A DNA stretch of 45,762 bases from Prevotella sp. KH2C16 (GTDB lineage Bacteria; Bacteroidota; Bacteroidia; Bacteroidales; Bacteroidaceae): NCBI RefSeq assembly GCF_900113305.1, contig NZ_FOOW01000023.1:1-45762 (forward strand). Reading direction: 5' to 3'. Under the pieces are notes generated by a model that was not told the origin of the DNA, did not search any database, and saw only the letters and a list, made by a program, of their open reading frames with translations. The stretch's first letter is position 1. Every line of letters starts with the position of its first letter. Positions 32,699 to 40,798 of the stretch are shown piece after piece. A program made the translations under genes and the position numbers.

Positions 32699-33721
32699 TT
32701 ATGCAAACAACTTTTTAATATCTTTCCTCATCACCCAAATGGTCAGGATGAGGGCAGTGAGAATTTCCATGACCAGGACGAAGATCATGCGCTTGGGCCC
32801 TGATGGTTTGATAGGAACGGAAGCTCCTTTTAGTATGGTGAACACAGGTGTCTTTTCCTGTAATTTTGCCTGTGCAGCGTCATACTGATTTTTCGCATTC
32901 GAATAGGTATTGAATTTCAGCTGCATATCGTTTTCCAAATCCTCTATCTTCGATTGCACTGACTGTAGTACCACATCTTGGTTGGCATCGGAGTAGGAAG
33001 CGTAGATTTGTCGTGCACGCTCATATTTGGCCTGGGCTTCTTGTACGAGTTTCTTGTAATAGAGCACATCTTTTCGGGCTTTGTCGGTGCGATAGGTTGT
33101 GATATATTGCTTCAATCGGGTACTGATGGAATCTGCCAATATCTTGCAGACCATTGGATCCTGTGAGGTGGCCGTGATTGTAATCACTCCGTCTTTAGAG
33201 TCTACTTTCAGCGATACATCGCTCCTTATCTTCTCTGCTACCTTAGCTTGCTCTTTTGTGAGGTGATAGGGAATCACGCGATTCGTTGGTAGGGGGGCTT
33301 TTTCTTTGCTGAAGATTTTACCCCACCATGCTTCCTTCTGATGGTTGGCTAAGTAATCTGAGTAGGTGTACTTTTGACCATCAAGTGTCTGTATTTTAAT
33401 TCCGAAGAGATCCACGATGAATCGATCATCTTCCATGAGCTCAGGATAGAGTAGGGGCGTAATGGCATCTGAACTTTTTATCTGCGATATGTCGATGCCC
33501 AGAGAAGAGGCCAGAGTGCCAATAGTGCCCGAAGGGGAGGCATTTTCTACTTCTGGAGCCAGTTTCGTGTCAGTTGTGAAATATCTGGGCACGCTCAGAA
33601 TGACGAAGACAAAGATCATCAAGGCAATGGGCAAGACAATGAGGTAGGGTAGCTTGTTGCTCTTGATTTTCTTAACGATCAGTCTTAGGTCAATGACGGC
33701 CACATCTTGATTGCTTTTCAT
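32699..33721 (-). CDS. Wzz-type chain-length determinant protein
   Basis: This 340-residue inner-membrane protein has a Wzz-type N-terminal helix (LPYLIVLPIALMIFVFVILS, about residues 24-43). A long periplasmic part follows, with coiled-coil between about 225 and 290 (KKLVQEAQAKYERARQIYAS), then the Pro-rich VPIKPSGPKRMIFVLVMEIL before the second helix near the C-terminus. It sets the length of the exported polysaccharide. No fused tyrosine kinase domain is present and none is seen elsewhere in the window. Confidence 0.93.
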   Translation of the reverse strand: MKSNQDVAVIDLRLIVKKIKSNKLPYLIVLPIALMIFVFVILSVPRYFTTDTKLAPEVENASPSGTIGTLASSLGIDISQIKSSDAITPLLYPELMEDDRFIVDLFGIKIQTLDGQKYTYSDYLANHQKEAWWGKIFSKEKAPLPTNRVIPYHLTKEQAKVAEKIRSDVSLKVDSKDGVITITATSQDPMVCKILADSISTRLKQYITTYRTDKARKDVLYYKKLVQEAQAKYERARQIYASYSDANQDVVLQSVQSKIEDLENDMQLKFNTYSNAKNQYDAAQAKLQEKTPVFTILKGASVPIKPSGPKRMIFVLVMEILTALILTIWVMRKDIKKLFA

Positions 33722-33745
33722 ATTCTGTTTCTAAGTTATAATCTT

Positions 33746-33823
33746 TTAGATATTCAAATGCCAGCCTTGTTCATGTAGATAGCTGTTCCAGTCAAGTTGG
33801 CGATGCATTTCATACATTTCCAT
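33746..33823 (-). CDS. Possible 25-residue ORF after the ATPase gene
   Basis: An ATG one base beyond the ATPase stop opens a frame encoding MEMYEMHRQLDWNSYLHEQG and five further residues, ending in TAA. It lies in the gap between the ATPase and wzz. Its Trp, Tyr and His content is protein-like, but there is no family match I can name. It may be a remnant carried with the ATPase gene or chance. Confidence 0.2.
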   Translation of the reverse strand: MEMYEMHRQLDWNSYLHEQGWHLNI

Positions 33824-33824
33824 C

Positions 33825-34952
33825 TTAGAAATATCGTTCCATCCACAGGTGGAAGAGGGGGTCTACGAAGTGAAAACCCCCGTCGTGAGTTTTCTCTATG
33901 ATGTCTTGTTCTTGCAGGGTCCGCTTGTTCTTGACGAGGGTGTTGGGATTGCCAAGATTATATTTCCTGCGTACTTCGGCAGAAGAGAATTTGGTTTCGC
34001 CAGCCGCTATGGCTCGGAGGAGTTCTATCTGCGCTGGGGTGAGGCGGTTGATGTCGGCCTGGAACATGGGCGTGTTGATGTTGAGGAGTTGCTCCACGCC
34101 ATAGTTGAAATCGTCGGCGGTTACGTTATCGGCAGTTTTGTTCCAGATGAAGAAGCTCAGCTGCTGGAGATACCAGGGGTGGCATTCCACGATGTCGCAA
34201 ATCTGGGATGCGTATTCTTCTGATATCTGTTTGTTGGTCTTCTTGAAGCCTGCGAGGATGAATGGCAACCAGTTTTCCTTGTTGATTTTGTCGAGAAAGA
34301 TAACCTGCCCAAATCGGTAGAAGGGGTTGTTAGAGTTATTGAAGATATCCATCATCATGTGGCGCTTACTGCCATAGAGACAGTAGGTGGTGTCTTCTTG
34401 CTGCTGCCAAACGGCGCGCATCTTGCCTTCCATGTCTTTATATTCCGGCAGATTGGCCAGTTGCTGAAACTCGTCGATGCAGACGATGATGGCAATGCCT
34501 TTCTGTTTTGCCAGCGTTTGGGGGAGCTGGAGGATAGAGAGCTTGTCTCTTTCTTCGGGCTTAAACTTGATGTCGAAGGCCATGAAGTTGGTAATCTGGT
34601 CTTTGATAACCAGCTGGGGAACCACTCCATTCAAGAGCTTTCGTGCGTCGTCGGCCCATTTCTCAAACTTGGTTGAGGCGCACTCAATGACCTTGCTGGC
34701 AAAGGTTCTGTAGAATTCTGATTCCGATCCGATGCTGAAAGCGTCAATGTAACATACCTTGATATCGCTTCTCTCGACCATGAGCTCTTCCATCGAGCGC
34801 CTTACCAACGACGATTTGCCCCATCGGCGGGGGGAGATGAGCATCACATTGATGTGTGAAGTGAGCAGCTGCTTGAGCAGTGCCCGATCTTCGTCGCGGT
34901 CAATGAAATTCTCTTTGGTTGCGAGTGTTCCAAACTGAAAGGGTACCTTCAT
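33825..34952 (-). CDS. AAA+ ATPase (archaeal-type, STAND-like) with C-terminal winged helix
   Basis: This 375-residue protein has a P-loop-like ISPRRWGKSSLVRR at about residues 39-52, Walker B IAIIVCIDEFQQL near 150 and sensor-like CLYGSKRHMMMDIF. A C-terminal winged-helix part follows (LTPAQIELLRAIAAGETKFS), ending DPLFHLWMERYF. The family (archaeal ATPase/DUF234-type) is widespread and mobile in Bacteroidota; function is not established. The start is ATG 34952, because the longer TTG frame from 34973 begins inside the -7 box. It sits between the export gene and wzz, where it interrupts the EPS operon, at the boundary of GC-rich and AT-rich halves. Confidence 0.85.
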   Translation of the reverse strand: MKVPFQFGTLATKENFIDRDEDRALLKQLLTSHINVMLISPRRWGKSSLVRRSMEELMVERSDIKVCYIDAFSIGSESEFYRTFASKVIECASTKFEKWADDARKLLNGVVPQLVIKDQITNFMAFDIKFKPEERDKLSILQLPQTLAKQKGIAIIVCIDEFQQLANLPEYKDMEGKMRAVWQQQEDTTYCLYGSKRHMMMDIFNNSNNPFYRFGQVIFLDKINKENWLPFILAGFKKTNKQISEEYASQICDIVECHPWYLQQLSFFIWNKTADNVTADDFNYGVEQLLNINTPMFQADINRLTPAQIELLRAIAAGETKFSSAEVRRKYNLGNPNTLVKNKRTLQEQDIIEKTHDGGFHFVDPLFHLWMERYF

Positions 34953-34970
34953 TTTCTCTTTTCTTTGCTG

Positions 34971-34978
34971 CAAAGATA
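34971..34978 (-). promoter_or_regulatory. -7 box for the ATPase gene
   Basis: The minus strand reads TATCTTTG, 18 bases before ATG 34952. The leader must be only about ten bases. The tandem palindromes at 34986-35015 cover the -33 region. Confidence 0.6.
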
Positions 34979-34985
34979 CAAAAAT

Positions 34986-35015
34986 TTACCCAAAGGTAAC
35001 TTACCCAAAGGTAAC
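34986..35015. promoter_or_regulatory. Tandem TTACCCAAAGGTAAC, probable operator
   Basis: Two identical 15-base copies stand head to tail. Each contains the palindrome TTACC-CAAA-GGTAA. They overlap the region where RNA polymerase would contact the -33 element of the ATPase promoter, so binding there should repress. The ATPase protein's own winged helix is a candidate binder (inference). Confidence 0.55.
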
Positions 35016-35059
35016 TTTTTTATAAATCACTGTCTGTAAGCTCTTTGCTCTTTGCGTTT

Positions 35060-37552
35060 TTATTTACTCAGGTTTGCTATCGTGGCAATCATTGTGGCGA
35101 TAGAGGCCACGCTGGTGCCGATGCCGAGCCATCTGCTGAGGGCGCTGCCGTCGTGCTTTGGCTTGGTAGGCACAACGATTTCGCAGCCCGGACGCACCTT
35201 GGCGTCGTGTCCTACGCGGGCCACCTTACCGTTCATATAGATGATAAAGGTGTGGCTCTTCTTGGCTCTGTTGCCCCATCCGCCAGCCTCGTTGATGTAA
35301 TGGGCTGGCCGCTTGCCCTGCTCGTAGGCCACGGTGTTAGGATACATCACATCTCCGCTGATCTTGACGGTTCCGTTATATTCCGGGATGACGAGGCGGT
35401 CGCCTTCGCGGAGAACGAGGTCAGCATCGCCTCCGGGGTTCTCAAGGGCCTTGTCGAGTTCGATGCCCACGGGGTAGGTGTCGCCCAGCTGGAGCAGGGC
35501 AGCATTCAGGGAGTCGCGGCTTCCGCCAGCCTGGGCTTGCAGGAGACGGGTCAGCGTCTCTATCTTTGTACGGTCTTCGGGAGTCGTGCGGCGCAGGATG
35601 CGCGCCCCCTGCACATAGGCCAGGTCGGTAACGCCGCCAGCTTTCTTGACGACATCGCTCAAGCGTTCGTTCTTCTTGTTTAGCGTATAGGTGCCCGCAA
35701 ACATGGCCTGACCTTCTACATACACATTCTTCTGGGAGGAGAATCCCGGGCTCTTGCGCACATATACTTCGTCAAACGGCATCAGAGTGAAGCCCGGTTG
35801 TCCGTCTACGACAAATCCGTCCTTGAGCGCAAGGGTAAAGGTTTCGGAGATAATGCTGTCGGTGGAGAGAGCCTTGGGATTGCTCACGCGGCGCGCTACA
35901 TCCACTTTCACGGTGGAGGCCTGGTCTTTCAGTCCGCCTGCCTGCAGCACGAAGTCCTCAATGGTCTCGTTGTCGGCATATTTATAGATGCCCGGATACT
36001 GCACCTCTCCATGGATGGTAATGGTGCGCTGGGTCTGGAGCTCGGTCTTCGTAGGGATGAAGAGCACATCGTTTTCCTTTAGCGGGATGTCGGCAACGCT
36101 GCCGTCCATGATGCCTGCGATGTCCATGCTGATCACCTCGAGCGACCGGTCCGTCTTCATGCGGTGCATGACAGCCCGGTTGGTGAAGGCCTCCTCCGTC
36201 AGTCCCTCGGCGTGGGAGACGAGGCTGCGCACGCTGGTGATGTCGCCGCCAAGCTGATACATGCCCGGGCGGAACACGGCTCCCTTGACCTCCACGGTGT
36301 TGGCATAGCGCGGAAGGATGGAGTCTACGCTTACGGAGTCGCCGTCTGAGATGCGGAAGGAACTCATGTCGAATTCCTCCACATTGAATACGGCGTATTC
36401 CCGCCCTGTCTTGCGGACCACCCTGACGGATTTCGTGTAGGCGTCGCCGGTGAATCCCCCGGAGTAGGTCAGCAGGCTCTTGATGCTCTCGCTCTTCTTC
36501 ATTTCGTAGAACATGGGGCGCTTCACCTTTCCCGTAATGTTCACCAGGCAGTCGTAGGGACCGACATAGATGACATCGTTGTCGGCAAGGCGGATGTTGC
36601 CCGACAGCTTGCCGTTGAGGATATAGTCGTAGACATCCACCGTGGTAACGAGCCTGTTGTTGCGATATACCTTGATGTTACGCAGCGTTCCGAGGTCGTT
36701 GGTGCCGCCAGCCATGTAGAGCGCGTGGAATACCGACGCGAAGGCCGACAGCGTATAGGTGCCCGGAGCCTTCACCTCGCCGTACACATTCACCATGATG
36801 GTCTTCGTCTGTCCCACCGTGAGGCGTATTTTGGAACTGCTATAGCGTGCGCCCAGCGTGGAGCGGAGCCGCGCGTTGGCCTGTGCCACGGTGAGGCCGC
36901 TTACCTGTACGGGGCCGAAATCGGGTATCGTTACATCGCCGTCGGGCGACACGGTGGCCTGGACAGACTTCTGCGAGGCGCCGTATACATCGATGAAGAC
37001 TGCGTCGCCCGGGCCCAGACGGTAGTTCTGAGGGGTGGCAATGTTCATGTTCGGCTCGAAGGTCAGGTTCTTCTTGTTGAAGATGTCGCGGCCAAAGACC
37101 TTCGGCCCCGAGGTCTTCTGCTCCTCCGTCTCGAGCGAGTCTCTAAGCATGCCGGCCATCTCGTGGCGGATGGCCGTATACTCCTCGTCGTTCTCGTCGT
37201 AGGTGTGCTGGTAGCTTGCGTCGGGACTTACGCGATAGTTTGACAGTTTGCCCTCTTTCTTGTCGCTGTTGTTCTTGCGCATGCGGTCGTCTGTCTGCTC
37301 CACGGTTTCATCCGCCACGGTGCCGAGACCGTGGTTGTTTATCTGGCGTTCATACTTCTTTCTTACCCTCCGAATCTGAGATATGTCCACGCCGTTCTGC
37401 ATGAGTTTGGTTACAATCTGGGAATTCGAAGTGCCTGCTTTGTATTCTTTTGCGACAAAGCGCATCACCTGCTCGTCGGTCATTGACGACTGGGCGCTCA
37501 TTCCGAGGGGAACGCATAGCAAGAGCAATGCATAGAGAAGGATTCGTTTCAT
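35060..37552 (-). CDS. SLBB-domain polysaccharide export protein (Wza-like)
   Basis: This 830-residue secreted protein begins MKRILLYALLLLCVPLGMSA. Residues about 25-60 hold a helical segment (EQVMRFVAKEYKAGTSNSQI). The polysaccharide export domain is near 160-240 (NYRLGPGDAVFIDVYGAS, GDVTIPDFGPVQVSGLTVAQ), followed by about six SLBB repeats (VNVYGEVKAPGTYTLSAFAS, VEVKGAVFRPGMYQLGGDIT, ITIHGEVQYPGIYKYADNET, VYVEGQAMFAGTYTLNKKNE). The C-terminal helix IGTSVASIATMIATIANLS may anchor or cross the outer membrane. Longer versions of the frame run through the sugar transferase gene and are artefacts. It is 5 bases after that gene. Confidence 0.95.
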   Translation of the reverse strand: MKRILLYALLLLCVPLGMSAQSSMTDEQVMRFVAKEYKAGTSNSQIVTKLMQNGVDISQIRRVRKKYERQINNHGLGTVADETVEQTDDRMRKNNSDKKEGKLSNYRVSPDASYQHTYDENDEEYTAIRHEMAGMLRDSLETEEQKTSGPKVFGRDIFNKKNLTFEPNMNIATPQNYRLGPGDAVFIDVYGASQKSVQATVSPDGDVTIPDFGPVQVSGLTVAQANARLRSTLGARYSSSKIRLTVGQTKTIMVNVYGEVKAPGTYTLSAFASVFHALYMAGGTNDLGTLRNIKVYRNNRLVTTVDVYDYILNGKLSGNIRLADNDVIYVGPYDCLVNITGKVKRPMFYEMKKSESIKSLLTYSGGFTGDAYTKSVRVVRKTGREYAVFNVEEFDMSSFRISDGDSVSVDSILPRYANTVEVKGAVFRPGMYQLGGDITSVRSLVSHAEGLTEEAFTNRAVMHRMKTDRSLEVISMDIAGIMDGSVADIPLKENDVLFIPTKTELQTQRTITIHGEVQYPGIYKYADNETIEDFVLQAGGLKDQASTVKVDVARRVSNPKALSTDSIISETFTLALKDGFVVDGQPGFTLMPFDEVYVRKSPGFSSQKNVYVEGQAMFAGTYTLNKKNERLSDVVKKAGGVTDLAYVQGARILRRTTPEDRTKIETLTRLLQAQAGGSRDSLNAALLQLGDTYPVGIELDKALENPGGDADLVLREGDRLVIPEYNGTVKISGDVMYPNTVAYEQGKRPAHYINEAGGWGNRAKKSHTFIIYMNGKVARVGHDAKVRPGCEIVVPTKPKHDGSALSRWLGIGTSVASIATMIATIANLSK

Positions 37553-37557
37553 ATCTT

Positions 37558-38169
37558 TTAGAATTTCTTTCCGGTAATGATGACGGCAGCGGTTTTCGCG
37601 GCAATCTTGAAGTCCAGCCACAACGAGCGGCGCTCCAGATAGCTGAGGTCCATGTGCAGGCGCGTCAGCATCTTCTCCATCGTGTCCGTATAGCCATTGT
37701 AGAGGGTGGCCTCTGAGGTGAGCCCGGGGCGCATCCGGTAGATTTGCGCGTAGCTGCTGTCTACCTCCATGATTTTGTCGGCGAAGTATTTCCTTTCCGG
37801 TCTCGGGCCCACAATCGACATGTCGCCCCGGACCACATTCCAGAGCTGCGGCAGTTCGTCGAGGTGGTGGCTGCGGAGCATTTGCTCCAATCGGGTGGAA
37901 TTGGAGTCGTCGCAGGTGGCGATGAGTTGCGGCCCGTCTTCTTCGATGATGCTCGGCATGGTGCGGAACTTGTAGATGGTGAAGGTTTTGCCGCCCTTTC
38001 CCACGCGTTCCTGCCGAAACAAGACGGGCCCGTTGTTCTGCCGATAGAGCCGGATGGCAATATAGAGGAGGAGGGGAGAGAGCAGAATCAGCCCGAGAGA
38101 GGCGCATATGATGTCCGTGAGCCTTTTTATCGCAAGTTGCGTCTTCCCCATTCCGTCTTGTACAGCCAT
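37558..38169 (-). CDS. Priming sugar transferase (bacterial PHPT family)
   Basis: This 203-residue protein has one hydrophobic segment (IICASLGLILLSPLLLYIAI) and the catalytic domain motifs VLFRQERVGKGGKTFTIYKF RTM, HHLDELPQLWNVVRGDMSIV and GPRPERKYF, then MRPGLTSEATLYNGYTDTME. It transfers a sugar-1-phosphate to undecaprenyl phosphate, starting EPS repeat-unit assembly. It lacks the extra N-terminal helices of WbaP-type enzymes, as is common in the short family members. The start 38169 is taken because the -7 box lies at 38218-38225. It is the first gene of the leftward EPS operon. Confidence 0.94.
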   Translation of the reverse strand: MAVQDGMGKTQLAIKRLTDIICASLGLILLSPLLLYIAIRLYRQNNGPVLFRQERVGKGGKTFTIYKFRTMPSIIEEDGPQLIATCDDSNSTRLEQMLRSHHLDELPQLWNVVRGDMSIVGPRPERKYFADKIMEVDSSYAQIYRMRPGLTSEATLYNGYTDTMEKMLTRLHMDLSYLERRSLWLDFKIAAKTAAVIITGKKF

Positions 38170-38217
38170 GCTTATTTGATAGTTTTTAATAATAACTCTC
38201 TTTTTGTTAGATTGTTG

Positions 38218-38225
38218 CAAAGATA
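38218..38225 (-). promoter_or_regulatory. -7 box of the EPS operon
   Basis: The minus strand reads TATCTTTG, giving a leader of about 40 bases before ATG 38169. No UpxY- or NusG-like antiterminator gene precedes the operon, unlike many Bacteroides capsule loci. Confidence 0.6.
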
Positions 38226-38498
38226 CGCAATAAATTCCGAAAAAATGCCGAATTTAAGCATCCAGTTGCATTTTTCGGCGTCGGAAACGGAGGAATGGGT
38301 AGCCTTTCTGGAATCCGTAAGAATCTTTTTCTTTCTGTATGAGAGGCCTCTAAAGTGTCGTGTATTGAGAAGAAAAGTTAGATAAAATGATAAAATTATC
38401 GATTTCCAACAATATTCTGAAAATCTGCGAATTCCATTTAAATATACAGAGAATGACTGCTTTCTCACAAAATGACTACCCCAAGAGCTGTCGGGGAC

Positions 38499-38595
38499 GG
38501 CTTTTTACTTTTCTTTTAGCCGCCTTTTACTCTGTTTTTAGCGGCCTTTTGTCTTCCTTCTAACCGCTTTTTTCAACTCTTTTAGCCGCTTTCGA
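38499..38595. repeat. Family B intergenic repeat cluster B2
   Basis: This stretch is a run of related words: GGCTTTTTAC, TTTTAGCCG, CCGCCTTTTACTCTG (38520-38534), TTTTTAGCGGCC, GGCCTTTTGTC, TAACCGCTTTT and TTTTAGCCGCTTTCGAC. The 15-mer at 38520 is identical to 44460-44474. The surrounding gap 38226-38870 is otherwise AT-rich without a convincing gene. Confidence 0.65.
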
Positions 38596-38850
38596 CGATG
38601 ATTTTCGATGTGCAGACAATAGCTTTCAGAACAGGACTGAATATAACTTTATGATTATCAAGGAAGTATAAATTTCTGAATTTTCGGTCTCGTTTTTGCC
38701 CGAAGTCTTCCGATTTTTGTCTTTTGGGCATATTTTGCCTTGTGCTTTGCAAAACAATAAACTATTTTCGTAATAATTCTTATAAGTAGCCTTGCTCCAC
38801 GAAGGCATTTCGCCCATTCGCCGCCGGTTTTTTCAAGTTGGGTTCCGGAT

Positions 38851-38881
38851 TTTGCGTTTTCAAATCAAATGTGTATCTTTG
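38851..38881 (+). promoter_or_regulatory. Full promoter for the MFS-ogt unit
   Basis: TTTG at 38851-38854 and TATCTTTG at 38874-38881 are separated by 19 bases, an excellent match to the Bacteroidota -33/-7 consensus. The leader to ATG 38984 is about 100 bases and includes the Shine-Dalgarno-like AAGGA at 38973-38977. Confidence 0.7.
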
Positions 38882-38983
38882 CATGCGGTAAGGTATCCTG
38901 ATTCCCTGACGCCATTCACCAGTCTGCGTGCTGGGAGGGGAGGCGGTAGGGGTAAGGGCGGCCTTGCAGGATAAGGAATTACA

Positions 38984-40192
38984 ATGCGCACGGATTCTAA
39001 CATCATGCGGCAGGCCGGCAGCACCTCGTTTGCGGTGCTCTTCACGGTGAGCTTCTGTCATTTTCTGAACGACACCATCCAGTCGATGCTGCCGTCGATT
39101 TATCCGATGCTGAAGTCGGATTTCGCCCTTTCGTTTGCCCAGATCGGCGCGATAACGCTGGTCTTGCAGCTCACTTCGTCGATCATGCAGCCCCTCGTGG
39201 GGCTCTATGCCGACAAGCATCACCATGCCTGGCAACTCTCGGTGGGCATGGTCTTCACACTTGCGGGCATCTTCCTGCTCTCCTCGGCCACGAGCTTTCC
39301 CATGATTCTCATGGCCGTGGCCTTGTTTGGCTGCGGCTCGTCGGTGTTCCATCCGCAGGCCTCGCAGGTGGCGCAGCTGGCCTCCGGCGGTCGGAAGGGT
39401 CTGGCGCAGAGCATCTTTCAGGTGGGCGGCAATGCCGGATACGCCGTCGGCCCGCTCCTGGCTGCCGTCATCATACTGCCCCACGGCATGCCGGGCATCC
39501 GCTATTTTGCCGTCGTAGCCATCCTTGCGGCCACGATACTGGGCTATGTGGGGCGGTGGCACATGCGCGAGCTGAAGACCTATGCCCACAAGGCGCGCAG
39601 CCGCTGGGCCACCGTGAAGCCCTATAGCCGGGGGCAAATCTATTTCTTCGTCTTCATTCTCTTCATGCTCATGTTCTCCAAGAACTTCTATACGGCGAGC
39701 ATGACCAACTACTTCACCTTCTTCCTCATCGACAAGTTCGCCGTCTCGATACAGCAGTCGCAGCTCTGCCTCTTCGTTTTCCTCGCCGCCCAGGCCGTGG
39801 GAACGATCGTAGGCGGGTGGCTGGGCGACCGATACGGGCGCAAGTATGTCATCTGGTTTTCCATCTTCGGGGCGGCTCCGTTCACGCTGCTGCTGCCTTA
39901 TGTGGGCACGCTCTGGGGCACGATTCTGCTCTCGGTGGCCATCGGCCTGATCATCGCCTCCGCCTTTTCGGCCATCCTCGTGTATGCCACCGATCTCATG
40001 CCGGCGCATACGGGGGTCGTGGCGGGCATCTTCTACGGGCTCTCCTTCGGGCTGGGCGGCCTCGGGAGCTCGTTCTTCGGATGGCTGGCCGACCAGACGA
40101 GCATCCTCTTCATTTTCAAAGTGAGCACCCTGCTGCCTCTGCTGGGCGTCATTGCGGTGTATCTTCCTAAAATGAAAAAAGAAACTATTTAA
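38984..40192 (+). CDS. MFS transporter, fosmidomycin-resistance (Fsr) type
   Basis: This 402-residue protein has 12 hydrophobic helices. It opens with FAVLFTVSFCHFLNDTIQSM and LPSIYPMLK, the Fsr-family start. The MFS loop motif between helices 2 and 3 is GLYADKHHH, and the matching C-half motif is GGWLGDRYGRKYVIWFS. SSVFHPQASQVAQ is also typical of this group. Such pumps export small molecules; drug specificity cannot be assumed. The alkyltransferase gene starts nine bases downstream, so they are co-transcribed. Confidence 0.92.
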   Translation: MRTDSNIMRQAGSTSFAVLFTVSFCHFLNDTIQSMLPSIYPMLKSDFALSFAQIGAITLVLQLTSSIMQPLVGLYADKHHHAWQLSVGMVFTLAGIFLLSSATSFPMILMAVALFGCGSSVFHPQASQVAQLASGGRKGLAQSIFQVGGNAGYAVGPLLAAVIILPHGMPGIRYFAVVAILAATILGYVGRWHMRELKTYAHKARSRWATVKPYSRGQIYFFVFILFMLMFSKNFYTASMTNYFTFFLIDKFAVSIQQSQLCLFVFLAAQAVGTIVGGWLGDRYGRKYVIWFSIFGAAPFTLLLPYVGTLWGTILLSVAIGLIIASAFSAILVYATDLMPAHTGVVAGIFYGLSFGLGGLGSSFFGWLADQTSILFIFKVSTLLPLLGVIAVYLPKMKKETI

Positions 40193-40201
40193 GGTTTTTC
40201 T

Positions 40202-40732
40202 ATGGACTATACAGCACATTACCAGTCGCCCTTGGGCGGCATCACGATGGCAAGCGACGGTCGTTTCCTCACGGGCTTGTGGTTTGACGGACAGAAATAC
40301 TTCGGCTCTACATTGGGTCAGGACCACGAGGAGCGCGACCTGCCGGTGTTCCGGCAGACGGCGGAGTGGCTCGACATCTATTTTTCGGGGCGGGAGCCCG
40401 GTTTCCGTCCGCAGCTGTGCCGGATGGGAACGGAGTTCCGTCGCGAGGTATGGAACATCCTCCTTACTGTTCCCTACGGGCAGACTATTACCTATGCAGA
40501 GATAGCGAGGCGTATGGCAGAGAGTCGCGGACTGCCCCATCTGTCAGCACAGGCCGTGGGCGGGGCGGTAGGCCACAATCCCGTCAGCATCCTCGTTCCC
40601 TGCCATCGGGTGGTGGGTTCCGACGGAAGTCTCACCGGCTATGCCGGCGGCCTCGACCGCAAGCGCAGCCTGCTGCGATTGGAGGGCGTAGCCTCGGCCT
40701 TCCTATCGGAGAAGAAAATGCGCCAGAAATGA
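40202..40732 (+). CDS. ogt: Methylated-DNA--[protein]-cysteine S-methyltransferase
   Basis: This 176-residue repair protein transfers alkyl groups from O6-alkylguanine to its own cysteine. The active site PCHRVVGSDGSLTGYAGGLD is at about residues 131-150. The helix-turn-helix and recognition segment FRREVWNILLTVPYGQTITY AEIA lies at about 80-103. It has the short N-terminal domain usual for Ogt/MGMT and no Ada regulatory domain. It forms a two-gene unit with the MFS transporter. Confidence 0.96.
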   Translation: MDYTAHYQSPLGGITMASDGRFLTGLWFDGQKYFGSTLGQDHEERDLPVFRQTAEWLDIYFSGREPGFRPQLCRMGTEFRREVWNILLTVPYGQTITYAEIARRMAESRGLPHLSAQAVGGAVGHNPVSILVPCHRVVGSDGSLTGYAGGLDRKRSLLRLEGVASAFLSEKKMRQK

Positions 40733-40773
40733 GAAATTTCATCAGAAAACTTGCTTTGATTCGAAAAAAATAC

Positions 40774-40781
40774 TATCTTTG
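40774..40781 (+). promoter_or_regulatory. -7 box for tmRNA
   Basis: TATCTTTG, with TTG at 40751-40753 exactly 20 bases upstream. The mature tmRNA 5' end at 40799 is 17 bases downstream, so little 5' trimming is needed. Confidence 0.7.
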
Positions 40782-40798
40782 CAGCGCATATACACAAT

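Noticed and set aside
37553..38107. N-terminal extension of the export protein frame (185 codons)
   Set aside because: It is another frame of the priming sugar transferase gene, and the signal peptide at 37552 gives a complete export protein.
38780..40540. 586-codon open frame on the minus strand
   Set aside because: It is antisense to the MFS transporter and alkyltransferase genes, both with clear motifs; its translation is low-complexity His/Glu/Arg-rich.
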